Source: Nocardia harenae NBRC 108248
Lineage (GTDB): Bacteria; Actinomycetota; Actinomycetes; Mycobacteriales; Mycobacteriaceae
NCBI RefSeq assembly: GCF_001612885.1
Contig: NZ_BDBH01000012.1
Location: 186,001 to 250,000, forward strand
DNA: 64,000 nt
Direction: 5' to 3'
Shown: positions 8,825 to 16,304 of the stretch, piece by piece
Layout: every line of letters starts with the position of its first letter
How positions within the stretch are numbered: the stretch's first letter is position 1
The notes under the pieces: generated by a model
What the model was told of the DNA's origin: nothing
Seen by the model: only the letters and a program-made list of their open reading frames with translations
Database searches by the model: none
Position numbers and translations under genes: made by a program

Positions 8825-9487
8825 ATGTCCGCCGGTTTCGCGTCGCGCCGTCGCCCGGCTTCGCACGGGCTGCCGGACGCCGGCTTCGTGCTGGATACCC
8901 GCAGCCTCGGGCGCCGTCCCGGCACCATGCGGGAGCTGCACCGCGAGGTCGCCGCCCGCGAGCGGATCGGGCTCGACCTGATCCACATCCCCGAGGGCGC
9001 GGCCATCGATCTCGACCTCACCCTGCAGGCCGTCTCCGAGGGTGTGCTGGTCACCGGCACCGTCTCCGCGCCGCTGGCGGGGGAGTGCTCGCGCTGCCTG
9101 GAGCCGTTCACCGACTCCGTCGAGCTGTCGATCACCGAGCTCTTCGCCTACCCCGCGAGCGCCACCGAGCAGACCACCGACGAGGACGACGTCTACCGGC
9201 TCGTCGACGACCTCGTCGACCTGGAGCCGGTGGTGATCGACGCCGTCGGCCTCGAGCTGCCGCTGCAGCCGCTCTGCACCCCGGACTGCGCCGGGCTCTG
9301 CCCCGAGTGCGGTGTCCGGATGGCGATTGCGGGTTCCGGGCACGGGCATGAGATACTCGATCCTCGCTGGGCCGGACTGGCGAAGTTCGCCTCCGATGCG
9401 GCTGCCGCCGCGCCCACCGGTCCCGAGGACCACCCACAGTCAGATCGTTCTGCCGACCAGGCACGCTCGAGCACAGAGGAGAAGTAG
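8825..9487 (+). CDS. DUF177 / YceD-family protein
   Basis: This 220-aa protein has the YceD (DUF177) core: LVTGTVSAPLAGECSRCLEP near residue 80, then an acidic stretch, then CTPDCAGLCPECG near residue 160. The two Cys pairs probably form a metal-binding site. YceD proteins are encoded next to rpmF (L32) in most bacteria and are linked to 23S rRNA and ribosome assembly; in plants the homologue helps 23S rRNA processing. ATG 8825 is chosen because similarity starts there. rpmF starts 2 nt after its stop. Confidence 0.9.
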   Translation: MSAGFASRRRPASHGLPDAGFVLDTRSLGRRPGTMRELHREVAARERIGLDLIHIPEGAAIDLDLTLQAVSEGVLVTGTVSAPLAGECSRCLEPFTDSVELSITELFAYPASATEQTTDEDDVYRLVDDLVDLEPVVIDAVGLELPLQPLCTPDCAGLCPECGVRMAIAGSGHGHEILDPRWAGLAKFASDAAAAAPTGPEDHPQSDRSADQARSSTEEK

Positions 9488-9489
9488 TC

Positions 9490-9672
9490 GTGGCCGTTCC
9501 GAAGCGCCGGATGTCCCGTTCCAACACCAGGTCGCGGCGCAGCCAGTGGAAGGCTGTGGCGCCCACCCTCATCACCTGCCCGAACCGGGCCTGCGGGGAG
9601 AAGACCCTGCCGCACATCGCGTGCCCGAACTGCGGCACCTACCGGGGCCGCCAGGTCACCGCCGCCGTCTGA
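9490..9672 (+). CDS. rpmF: 50S ribosomal protein L32
   Basis: This 60-aa protein starts at GTG with MAVPKRRMSRSNTRSRRSQW, the classic L32 N-terminus. It carries CPNRACG...CPNCG, so it is the zinc-binding form of L32 with all four cysteines present, not the Cys-less paralogue used under zinc shortage. It is translationally linked to the DUF177 gene upstream (2-nt gap), and rnc follows after 19 nt. Confidence 0.97.
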   Translation: MAVPKRRMSRSNTRSRRSQWKAVAPTLITCPNRACGEKTLPHIACPNCGTYRGRQVTAAV

Positions 9673-9691
9673 GCGAGCCTCCCGTATCGAC

Positions 9692-10426
9692 GTGACATCC
9701 AGTAGGGACGGAGCCCGCTCGTCCAGTGACCACGCGAGCCTGCTCGCCGCGCTCGGCGTCGAGCTGCAGCCGGAGCTGCTGCGGCTGGCGCTGACGCACC
9801 GCTCGTACGCCTACGAGAACGGCGGGCTGCCCACCAACGAGCGCCTGGAGTTCCTCGGCGACTCGGTGCTCGGGCTCAGCATCACCGAGCGGCTGTACCA
9901 CGAGCACCCGGAGAAATCCGAGGGCGAGCTCGCGAAGCTGCGCGCCAGCGTGGTCAATATGCACGCGCTGGCCGAGGTGGCGCGGGCGCTCGGCACCGGC
10001 GGGCTCGGCACGCACCTGCTGCTCGGCAAGGGCGAGGAGCTCACCGGCGGCCGCGACAAGCCGAGCATCCTGGCCGACGGCATGGAGTCGCTGCTCGGTG
10101 CGGTACACCTGGAGCACGGCATCGAGGTGGCGCGCGGCGTCGTGCTCCGGCTCTTCGCGGAGCTGCTGGAGCGCGGCCCGCGGATGGGCGCCGGGCTGGA
10201 CTGGAAGACCAGCCTGCAGGAGCTCACCGCCGAGCGCGGGCTCGGCGTGCCCAGCTACGAGATCACCTCCACCGGGCCGGACCACGACAAGGAGTTCACC
10301 GCCACCACGGTGATCGCCGGGCGGTCCTACGGCAGCGGGGTCGGGCGCTCCAAGAAGGAAGCCGAGCAGAAGGCCGCGGGCACCGCCTACCAGGCGCTGA
10401 CCGCCGAAGCCGCCGCCGACGCCTGA
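9692..10426 (+). CDS. rnc: Ribonuclease III
   Basis: This 244-aa enzyme cuts double-stranded RNA, including rRNA precursors. It shows the RNase III signature NERLEFLGDSVLGL (~residues 48-61) with the catalytic acidic residues, a second acidic site DGMESLLGAV (~130), and a C-terminal dsRNA-binding domain (DWKTSLQELTAERG ... GRSKKEAEQKAAG). The start is GTG 9692. mutM begins 1 nt after its stop, so the pair forms one operon with rpmF. Confidence 0.96.
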   Translation: MTSSRDGARSSSDHASLLAALGVELQPELLRLALTHRSYAYENGGLPTNERLEFLGDSVLGLSITERLYHEHPEKSEGELAKLRASVVNMHALAEVARALGTGGLGTHLLLGKGEELTGGRDKPSILADGMESLLGAVHLEHGIEVARGVVLRLFAELLERGPRMGAGLDWKTSLQELTAERGLGVPSYEITSTGPDHDKEFTATTVIAGRSYGSGVGRSKKEAEQKAAGTAYQALTAEAAADA

Positions 10427-10427
10427 G

Positions 10428-11309
10428 GTGCCCGAGCTCCCCGAGGTCGAGGTGGTCCGCCGCGGGCTGGCCGAGCACGTGGTGGGCCGGAAGATCGAGT
10501 CGGTCGCCGTCACGCACGAGCGCTCGGTGCGCAGGCACCTCGGCGGCGCCGCCGATCTGGCCGCGCGGCTGTCCGGGCTCACCGTCGCGAGCGCCGAGCG
10601 CCGCGGCAAATTCCTCTGGCTCACCTTCGACGAACCCGATCTCGCGCTCGTCGTGCACCTCGGCATGAGCGGGCAGATGCTGGTGCAGCCGGGCGCGGCG
10701 CCGCGGCAGAAGCACGCGCACATCACCGCCGGGCTCAGCGACGGCGCCCAGCTGCGCTTCGTCGACCAGCGCACCTTCGGCGGCTGGGCGCTCGCCCCGC
10801 TGGTCACCGTCGACGGCACGCCGCTGCCGCAGCCGGTCGCGCACATCGCGCGCGATCCCCTCGACCCCCGCTTCGACCGAGAGGCCGCGGTCACCGCGCT
10901 GCGCGCCAGGCCGACCGAGATCAAGCGGCTGCTGCTGGACCAAGGCGTGATCTCCGGGATCGGCAATATCTACGCCGACGAGGCGCTCTGGCGCGCCCGC
11001 ATCCACGGCACCCGCACCGCCGCCGGGCTCACCCGCCCCGCGCTGCGCACCCTGCTGGACGCCGCCACCGAGGTGATGACCGCCGCGCTCGCCGCGGGCG
11101 GCACCTCGTTCGACGCGCTGTACGTCAATGTGAACGGCAACTCCGGGTACTTCGAGCGTTCGCTGGATGCCTACGGCCGGGCCGACGAGCCCTGCCGCCG
11201 CTGCGGTGCGCCGATGGTGCGGGAGAAGTTCATGAACCGGTCGTCGTTCTCCTGCCCGCGCTGCCAGCCGAAGCCGCGTGCGCGCGCCGGAAAGCGCGTT
11301 ACCGTGTGA
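10428..11309 (+). CDS. mutM: Formamidopyrimidine-DNA glycosylase (Fpg)
   Basis: This 293-aa base-excision-repair enzyme removes 8-oxoguanine and formamidopyrimidines and has AP-lyase activity. The N-terminus MPELPEVEVVRRGL supplies the catalytic Pro (after Met removal) and Glu; RRGKFLWL holds the conserved Lys; HLGMSGQM is typical of the fold. The C-terminal zinc finger is intact (CRRCGAPM ... FSCPRCQ). It starts with GTG 1 nt after rnc, the same order as in mycobacteria. Confidence 0.96.
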   Translation: MPELPEVEVVRRGLAEHVVGRKIESVAVTHERSVRRHLGGAADLAARLSGLTVASAERRGKFLWLTFDEPDLALVVHLGMSGQMLVQPGAAPRQKHAHITAGLSDGAQLRFVDQRTFGGWALAPLVTVDGTPLPQPVAHIARDPLDPRFDREAAVTALRARPTEIKRLLLDQGVISGIGNIYADEALWRARIHGTRTAAGLTRPALRTLLDAATEVMTAALAAGGTSFDALYVNVNGNSGYFERSLDAYGRADEPCRRCGAPMVREKFMNRSSFSCPRCQPKPRARAGKRVTV

Positions 11310-11336
11310 GCACCGGCGCCTGAGAGGGAAGGACGC

Positions 11337-11921
11337 ATGCGCAAGCTCACCTACTACGTGGCCTCGACCATCGACGGCTTCATCGCCACCGAGGACGGCT
11401 CGGTCGACTTCTTCCCGGTCGGCGGCGACCACGGCCCCTACATCAACGCGCACTACCCGGAGACGCTGCCGACCAAGGTGCGCGAGGCGCTCGGCGTGGA
11501 CAAGCCGAACGGCACCTTCGACACGGTGGTGATGGGCAGGCGCACGCACGATTTCGGCGTGCGCACCGGCACCGCCAGCCCGTACTCGCACCTGCGGCAG
11601 TACGTCGTCTCGTCCACGCTGCCGGAGAAACCGGACCCGGACGTCGAGCTCATCGCCGGTGACCCGGTCGCCGCCGTGCGGGCGCTCAAGCGCGAGGAGG
11701 GGCTCGGCATCTGGCTCTGCGGCGGCGGCGAGCTGGCGCAGGCGCTGCTACCCGAGATCGACCAGGTGTTCCTCAAGCTGTACCCGATCGTGCTCGGCGC
11801 GGGCCGCCCGCTCTTCGGTACCGGGGCGCGGCTGCCCGAGCCTGCCTGCTTCCGGGTGGTCACCAGCCGGGTCTTCGCCGACGGGGTCGCCTTCCTCAAG
11901 TACGCCGCGCTGCGCCCGTGA
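11337..11921 (+). CDS. Dihydrofolate-reductase-like protein (RibD C-terminal family), copy 1
   Basis: This 194-aa protein belongs to the RibD_C/DHFR-like oxidoreductase fold. It starts MRKLTYYVASTIDGFIA (NADPH-binding N-terminal strand plus the DGF motif) and has VVMGRRTHDFG and the GIWLCGGGELAQALL loop that binds the cofactor. Such stand-alone actinobacterial proteins lack the RibD deaminase half and their substrates are mostly unknown. ATG 11337 follows a GAGAGGGAAGGA ribosome binding site. The downstream PHP gene overlaps its stop by 4 nt. A second, distant paralogue lies at 46350-46907. Confidence 0.85.
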   Translation: MRKLTYYVASTIDGFIATEDGSVDFFPVGGDHGPYINAHYPETLPTKVREALGVDKPNGTFDTVVMGRRTHDFGVRTGTASPYSHLRQYVVSSTLPEKPDPDVELIAGDPVAAVRALKREEGLGIWLCGGGELAQALLPEIDQVFLKLYPIVLGAGRPLFGTGARLPEPACFRVVTSRVFADGVAFLKYAALRP

Positions 11922-12940
11922 GCGCGCCGGGCCCGGTCGAGGCGCTGCGCGAGATCGGCTTCTGGCTGGAGCGCTCGCGCGCCGAGACGCACCGGGTCAA
12001 GGCGTACCGGCGCGCCGCCGACGTGGTGGACGCGCTGCCCGAGCCCGAGCGCGCCGCGCACGCGGCCGCGAACTCGTGGCGCGAGCTGGCCGGGATCGGC
12101 CCCAAGACCGCGGCGGTCATCGCCGAGGCGCTGGCGGGCGCGGTGCCGAGCCACCTCGCCGAGCTGCGGCAGGCGGCCCAGCCGATCGGCCCGGCCGGGT
12201 CGGCGCTGCGGCAGCACTTGCGCGGCGACCTGCACACGCACTCGGAGTGGTCCGACGGCGGCAGCCCGATCGCCGAGATGATGGCGGTGGCCTCGGCGCT
12301 CGGCCACGAGTACTGCGCGCTCACCGACCACTCGCCGCGGCTCACCGTGGCGAACGGCCTCTCCGCCGAGCGGCTGCGCCGCCAGCTGGACGTGGTCGCC
12401 GAGCTGAACGCGGAGATCGCGCCCTTCCGGGTACTCACCGGGATCGAGGTGGACATCCTGGCAGGCGGTGAGCTGGACCAGGAGCCCGAGCTGCTCGCCG
12501 AGCTCGACGTGGTGGTGGCCAGCGTGCACTCCCGGCTCAGGGACGACAGCGCCGCCATGACCGAGCGCATGGTCTACGCCGTCGCCAACCCGCACGTGGA
12601 CGTGCTCGGGCACTGCACGGGGCGGCTGGTCGAGGGCGGCCGCGGCACCCGGCCGGAATCGCAGTTCGACGCCGAGGTGGTCTTCGAGGCGTGCCGCGCC
12701 TACGGCACCGCGGTGGAGATCAACAGCCGCCCCGAGCGCCGTGACCCGCCCGCCCGGCTGCTCCGGCTCGCCGTCGAGATGGAGTGCCTGTTCTCGATCG
12801 ACACCGACGCGCACGCCCCCGGCCAGCTGGACTGGCTCGGCTACGGCTGCGAGCGCGCGGTGGCGAACGGGGTGCCGCCGGAGCGCGTGATCAACACCTG
12901 GCCGCTGGCCGAGCTGCTGGCCTGGACCACCGGGCGCTGA
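11918..12940 (+). CDS. PHP-domain metal-dependent phosphoesterase with N-terminal helix-hairpin-helix
   Basis: This 340-aa protein resembles the exonuclease half of PolX. Residues ~1-100 have helix-hairpin-helix character (RELAGIGPKTAAVIAEAL). The PHP domain follows with metal ligands HTHSEWSDG (~105), ALTDHSPR, GIEVDIL, VVASVHSRL and DTDAHAP. The polymerase-beta domain of PolX is absent, so this is probably a stand-alone DNA-end or phosphoester hydrolase. Proteins of this kind are often annotated loosely as histidinol phosphatase-like. Its GTG start overlaps the upstream gene's stop (GTGA), indicating coupling. Confidence 0.82.
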   Translation: MSAPGPVEALREIGFWLERSRAETHRVKAYRRAADVVDALPEPERAAHAAANSWRELAGIGPKTAAVIAEALAGAVPSHLAELRQAAQPIGPAGSALRQHLRGDLHTHSEWSDGGSPIAEMMAVASALGHEYCALTDHSPRLTVANGLSAERLRRQLDVVAELNAEIAPFRVLTGIEVDILAGGELDQEPELLAELDVVVASVHSRLRDDSAAMTERMVYAVANPHVDVLGHCTGRLVEGGRGTRPESQFDAEVVFEACRAYGTAVEINSRPERRDPPARLLRLAVEMECLFSIDTDAHAPGQLDWLGYGCERAVANGVPPERVINTWPLAELLAWTTGR

Positions 12941-13045
12941 ACCCACGGGGAACACTCGGCGAACTGTCCCGCCCCGGCTGTCGATCCGCCGTATCGCCGT
13001 CGAAAATGTGCTCACGGCAACCGAATACGGGGGAGGCGCGCGGGC

Positions 13046-14572
13046 GTGGACGGGTTTCCGATCGAGATCGTCCTCGCGCTGATCGGCGTCGCGGTGCCGA
13101 TCACGGCCTTCCTCTGGGAGTTCGTCGTGGTCGGCAGGCGCAGGCTCGGCTACCGGGTGCAGATGGACACCCCGGTCACCGGGGAGATCGAGTCGGTCTT
13201 CCCCGGCGTGCTCACCCGGCTGCGCCCCGAATCACCGGACGGCCGCACCGATCTCAAGGATCTCTCGGTGGTGCTGGTCCGGATCGAGAACTCCGGCGCC
13301 ACCACCATCGACACCAGCGACTACCAGACGCTGGACAGCGGAAGGGCCGGGCTGCACCTGCACTTCCCGCGGCGCCGGGTGATCGGCATGGCGGTCACCG
13401 AGCTGAGCCACCCCGGCCTCGCCGAGTGCCTGGACGCCCGCTCCGGCATCGCGCACCGCTGGGACGCGAGCGCGAGCCGCGGCGTCATCGACCTCCCCAA
13501 GGTCCCGCTGAACCGCGGCGACCACTACAAGGTGCTCGCCATCCTGCAGCGGCAGGGCCGCTCCGCCGAGGATGTCGAGCCGGAGCTGCGCGGCGGGGTC
13601 AAGGGCGGGCGGCTGCTGGAGACCCGCAGCCGGACCCGGGCATCGCGCGCGATGTTCTCGCTGGTCGGCTTCCTGGTGCTGGTGATCGCGGCGCAGCTGG
13701 TGGTCGGGGTGGTGCGGGCCGACCGGCCGCCGCGCGGCTGCGTCGGCGGCGGGCTCACCGTGGTGGGGTCGTCGGCGCTGCGGCCGGTGATCGAGGACGC
13801 CGCCCGGCGGTACCGCGCCGAATGCCACGACCTGCGGTTCGATTTCGCCTTCGAGGGTACCGAGCGCGGGCTGGACCGGCTGACCAGGGCCGCCTCCACC
13901 GACGGCACGCTGATCGCCATCGGCGACAACCCGATCGGCGCCAACTACCCGAAGCTGGACCGGCGTTCGCTCGCGGTGGCGGTCTTCACCGTGGTCACCC
14001 ACCCCGACCTCGATATCCCCTCGCTCACCACCGAGCAGCTGCGCGATATCTACGCCGGCCGGGTGACCGACTGGAGCGAGGTCGGCGGTCCGCGGCTGCC
14101 GGTGGTGCTGGTGGAGCGGACACCGGGCTCGGGGACGCGCGCGGTCTTCGAGCAGCGGGTGCTCGGCGGGTCGCAGCCGGCCGTTCCGCACACCAGCTGC
14201 CTCGCCATCCAGGGCCGCGAGCTGACCGGCCCCACCCGCTGCACCGCCGAGGTCACCGGCGACCTGCTGCAGACGGTGCGGAACACCAGGGGCGCCATCG
14301 GGTACAGCGAGTTCGGCGAGGCGACGCGGGCCGGGCTGCGCACCCCCGCGCTGAACGGCGTCGCCCCCGACCGGCAGGCCGCGCTGGCCGGGCGCTACGA
14401 GCTGTGGGGCATCGAGTTCGCCTACAGCTACGGCGCCGCGCCGCCCGGCTCCCCGGCCGCCGCCTTCCTGCGCTACCTCACCGAGGAGGGCGGCAGCGAC
14501 GTGCTGCGCGCGCACGGCAACGAACCCTGCCGCGACCTGCCCAACCCCGCGCGCTGCGGCGACAGCGGCTGA
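13046..14572 (+). CDS. Membrane-tethered PstS-like substrate-binding protein
   Basis: This 508-aa protein starts at GTG 13046 with a GGGGGAGG site just upstream. It has a membrane helix at ~5-28, a ~170-residue domain I cannot assign (~31-200), a second helix at ~203-224 (MFSLVGFLVLVIAAQLVV), then a PBP_like_2 / PstS-type anion-binding domain (~235-500; LTVVGSSALRPVIEDAA, TTEQLRDIYAGRVTDW, ERTPGSGTRAVFEQ). Two helices would place the middle domain inside and the binding domain outside only if the N-terminus is also outside; the orientation is not certain. PstS proteins capture phosphate for ABC uptake, but no pstCAB is nearby, so sensing is an alternative. Confidence 0.75.
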   Translation: MDGFPIEIVLALIGVAVPITAFLWEFVVVGRRRLGYRVQMDTPVTGEIESVFPGVLTRLRPESPDGRTDLKDLSVVLVRIENSGATTIDTSDYQTLDSGRAGLHLHFPRRRVIGMAVTELSHPGLAECLDARSGIAHRWDASASRGVIDLPKVPLNRGDHYKVLAILQRQGRSAEDVEPELRGGVKGGRLLETRSRTRASRAMFSLVGFLVLVIAAQLVVGVVRADRPPRGCVGGGLTVVGSSALRPVIEDAARRYRAECHDLRFDFAFEGTERGLDRLTRAASTDGTLIAIGDNPIGANYPKLDRRSLAVAVFTVVTHPDLDIPSLTTEQLRDIYAGRVTDWSEVGGPRLPVVLVERTPGSGTRAVFEQRVLGGSQPAVPHTSCLAIQGRELTGPTRCTAEVTGDLLQTVRNTRGAIGYSEFGEATRAGLRTPALNGVAPDRQAALAGRYELWGIEFAYSYGAAPPGSPAAAFLRYLTEEGGSDVLRAHGNEPCRDLPNPARCGDSG

Positions 14573-14601
14573 GTGTCGGTGCCACCCGCGAAGATGGAGC
14601 G

Positions 14602-14797
14602 GTGCACGGCCTCTCGCTGCGCAACCGCCACATCACGATCGGGCCGGCCGAGGTCGGGATCGGCCCGCGGCGAGGCCGAAGGGCGGCGTACGGCGGCCGG
14701 GGTCCCGGTGTACCCGGTGGACGGCTTCGTGCACGGGCGGTGGTCGCCGGCGGGCAGCACACTGCGGATCGAGCCCGGGTATCCGATCGGTAGCTAG
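14602..14797 (+). pseudogene. Small protein gene with an apparent frameshift
   Basis: From GTG 14602 (GGAG 5 nt upstream) one frame reads MHGLSLRNRHITIGPAEVGI, and a second frame reads VPVYPVDGFVHGRWSPAGST near 14700 and stops at 14797. Each half looks like real protein, while the Arg/Ser/Thr-rich continuation of either frame looks like out-of-frame translation. A single-base shift around 14670-14700 would join them into a protein of about 64 aa. It may be a decayed gene or a sequencing error. I do not recognise the family. Confidence 0.4.
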
Positions 14798-15125
14798 AAG
14801 GCTGCTGAGATTCGGGAAGAAGCCGAGGGAACGCTGAATTTCGGGTATCCCGACGGGGAAGGCGCGATTTCCATCGTGCGCTGAGTATTCGCCGACGCGC
14901 CGCTCTGCTCTCGGTTTCGAGGTTTGGAGCGCCGAAAGTGGGCTATGTTGTCGGCGGCCCCCCTGGGAACTTCAGCTGGCGTTCCGCACCCTCCCAGGCC
15001 GACCTGCCCCATGGACGGCGGTGCTCGCTCGGTCTTCACCTCCGCCGCGGCGGCCGTCTTTCTGCGCCCGGTACACCGGTGTGCCGGGTGGATGTGCTTC
15101 ACGGTTGTTCCCTGGAAGGAGGGTC
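14798..15125. other. Intergenic region before the glycosyltransferase operon
   Basis: These 328 bp have no convincing gene. They contain the leader of the glycosyltransferase gene, with a near-perfect 22-bp palindrome at 15067-15088 and a strong ribosome binding site (GGAAGGAGGG, ending 15122). No clear -35/-10 pair could be picked. Confidence 0.5.
15067..15088. promoter_or_regulatory. 22-bp palindrome in the leader of the glycosyltransferase operon
   Basis: CCCGGTACACC followed directly by GGTGTGCCGGG is an inverted repeat with one mismatch in 11 pairs. It ends 37 bp before the start codon, so it may be an operator or an mRNA hairpin near the ribosome binding site. Confidence 0.35.
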
Positions 15126-16304
15126 ATGAGCGCAGGGCTGTCAGCGCCGATCCCGGCGCAGTTCGATACCGCGGATCTGCTGTCGCTCGGTCGTCGTCCC
15201 GATCGGTTCCGGATCGCCATGGTGGTGCCGCCGTACTTCGACGTGCCGCCCAAGGCGTACGGCGGCGTCGAGGCGGTCGTCGCCGACCTGGTGGATTCGC
15301 TGGTCGGCCGGGGCCACGAGGTGACCCTGCTCGGTGCGGGGGAGCCGGGGACCAAGGCGAACTTCCTGCCGCTGTGGGACCGCGCGGTCCCGGAGCGGCT
15401 CGGCGAGCCGTTCCCCGAGGTGGTGCACGCACTGCGGGTGCGGCGCGCGATCGAGAAGCTGGCCGACACCGCCGGGGTCGACCTGGTGCACGACCACACC
15501 TTCGCGGGCCCGCTCAACGCCCCCGCCTACGAGGGGCTCGGACTGCCCACCGTGGTCACTGTGCACGGCCCGGTGCAGGACGACTGCTACCGCTACTACC
15601 GCGAGATGGGCGACGAGGTCGCGCTGGTCGCGATCAGCGACCGGCAGCGCGCGCTCGCCCCCGACCTGAACTGGGCAGGCCGCGTGCACAACGCGCTGCA
15701 CGTGGACGAGTGGCCGTTCCGCGCCGAGAAGAAGGAGTACGCGCTCTTCCTCGGTCGCTACACCGAGGACAAGGCGCCGCATCTCGCGGTTCAAGCGGCC
15801 CACGAAGCGGGTATCCCCCTGGTACTCGCGGGCAAGTGCAGCGAACCGGCGGAGCAGAACTACTTCGAGGAGAAGGTCCGCCCGCTGCTCGGTGAGCAGG
15901 ACCACGTCTTCGGCATGGCCGACGCCACCGCCAAGCGCACGCTGCTCTCCGAGGCGAGCTGCCTGTTGTTCCCGGTGCGGTGGGAGGAGCCGTTCGGCAT
16001 GGTGATGATCGAGGCGATGGTCTGCGGTACCCCGGTGGTGGCGCTGCGCGGCGGCGCGGTGCCCGAGGTCGTGGTGGACGGGGTGACCGGGCGGATCTGC
16101 GACGACCCCGCCGAGCTGCCCGCCGCCATCGCGGAGGTGCGCGGCTACGACCCGGCGGCCTGCCGGGCGCACGTGACGGCCAATTTCGGCGCCGACACGC
16201 TCGGCCGCGGCTACGAGGAGGTCTACCGGAACCTGCTGCGCGAGCGCGCCGTTCGCTTCGCCGGCTCCACCGCCATGACCTTCGCGGCGAGCGGCCGGGC
16301 ATGA
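15126..16304 (+). CDS. Glycosyltransferase family 4 protein
   Basis: This 392-aa cytosolic protein has the GT-B fold of retaining GT4 enzymes. The N-terminal domain has VVPPYFDVPPKAYGGVEAVV and DLVHDHTFAGP. The C-terminal nucleotide-sugar domain has EYALFLGRYTEDKAPHLAV and the E-x7-E motif in EEPFGMVMIEAMVCGTPVVAL. The start is ATG 15126 with GGAAGGAGGG upstream. The next gene, a glycogen-debranching-type enzyme, overlaps by 4 nt (ATGA). This pairing suggests work on a storage or protective alpha-glucan or a related oligosaccharide; the donor and acceptor are not visible. Confidence 0.87.
   Translation: MSAGLSAPIPAQFDTADLLSLGRRPDRFRIAMVVPPYFDVPPKAYGGVEAVVADLVDSLVGRGHEVTLLGAGEPGTKANFLPLWDRAVPERLGEPFPEVVHALRVRRAIEKLADTAGVDLVHDHTFAGPLNAPAYEGLGLPTVVTVHGPVQDDCYRYYREMGDEVALVAISDRQRALAPDLNWAGRVHNALHVDEWPFRAEKKEYALFLGRYTEDKAPHLAVQAAHEAGIPLVLAGKCSEPAEQNYFEEKVRPLLGEQDHVFGMADATAKRTLLSEASCLLFPVRWEEPFGMVMIEAMVCGTPVVALRGGAVPEVVVDGVTGRICDDPAELPAAIAEVRGYDPAACRAHVTANFGADTLGRGYEEVYRNLLRERAVRFAGSTAMTFAASGRA

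Noticed and set aside
14573..14797. A 74-aa frame from GTG 14573 as an intact gene
   Set aside because: Its first half is Arg/Ser/Thr/Ala-rich like out-of-frame sequence, while the alternative frame from 14602 looks like real protein; a frameshifted gene is the better reading.
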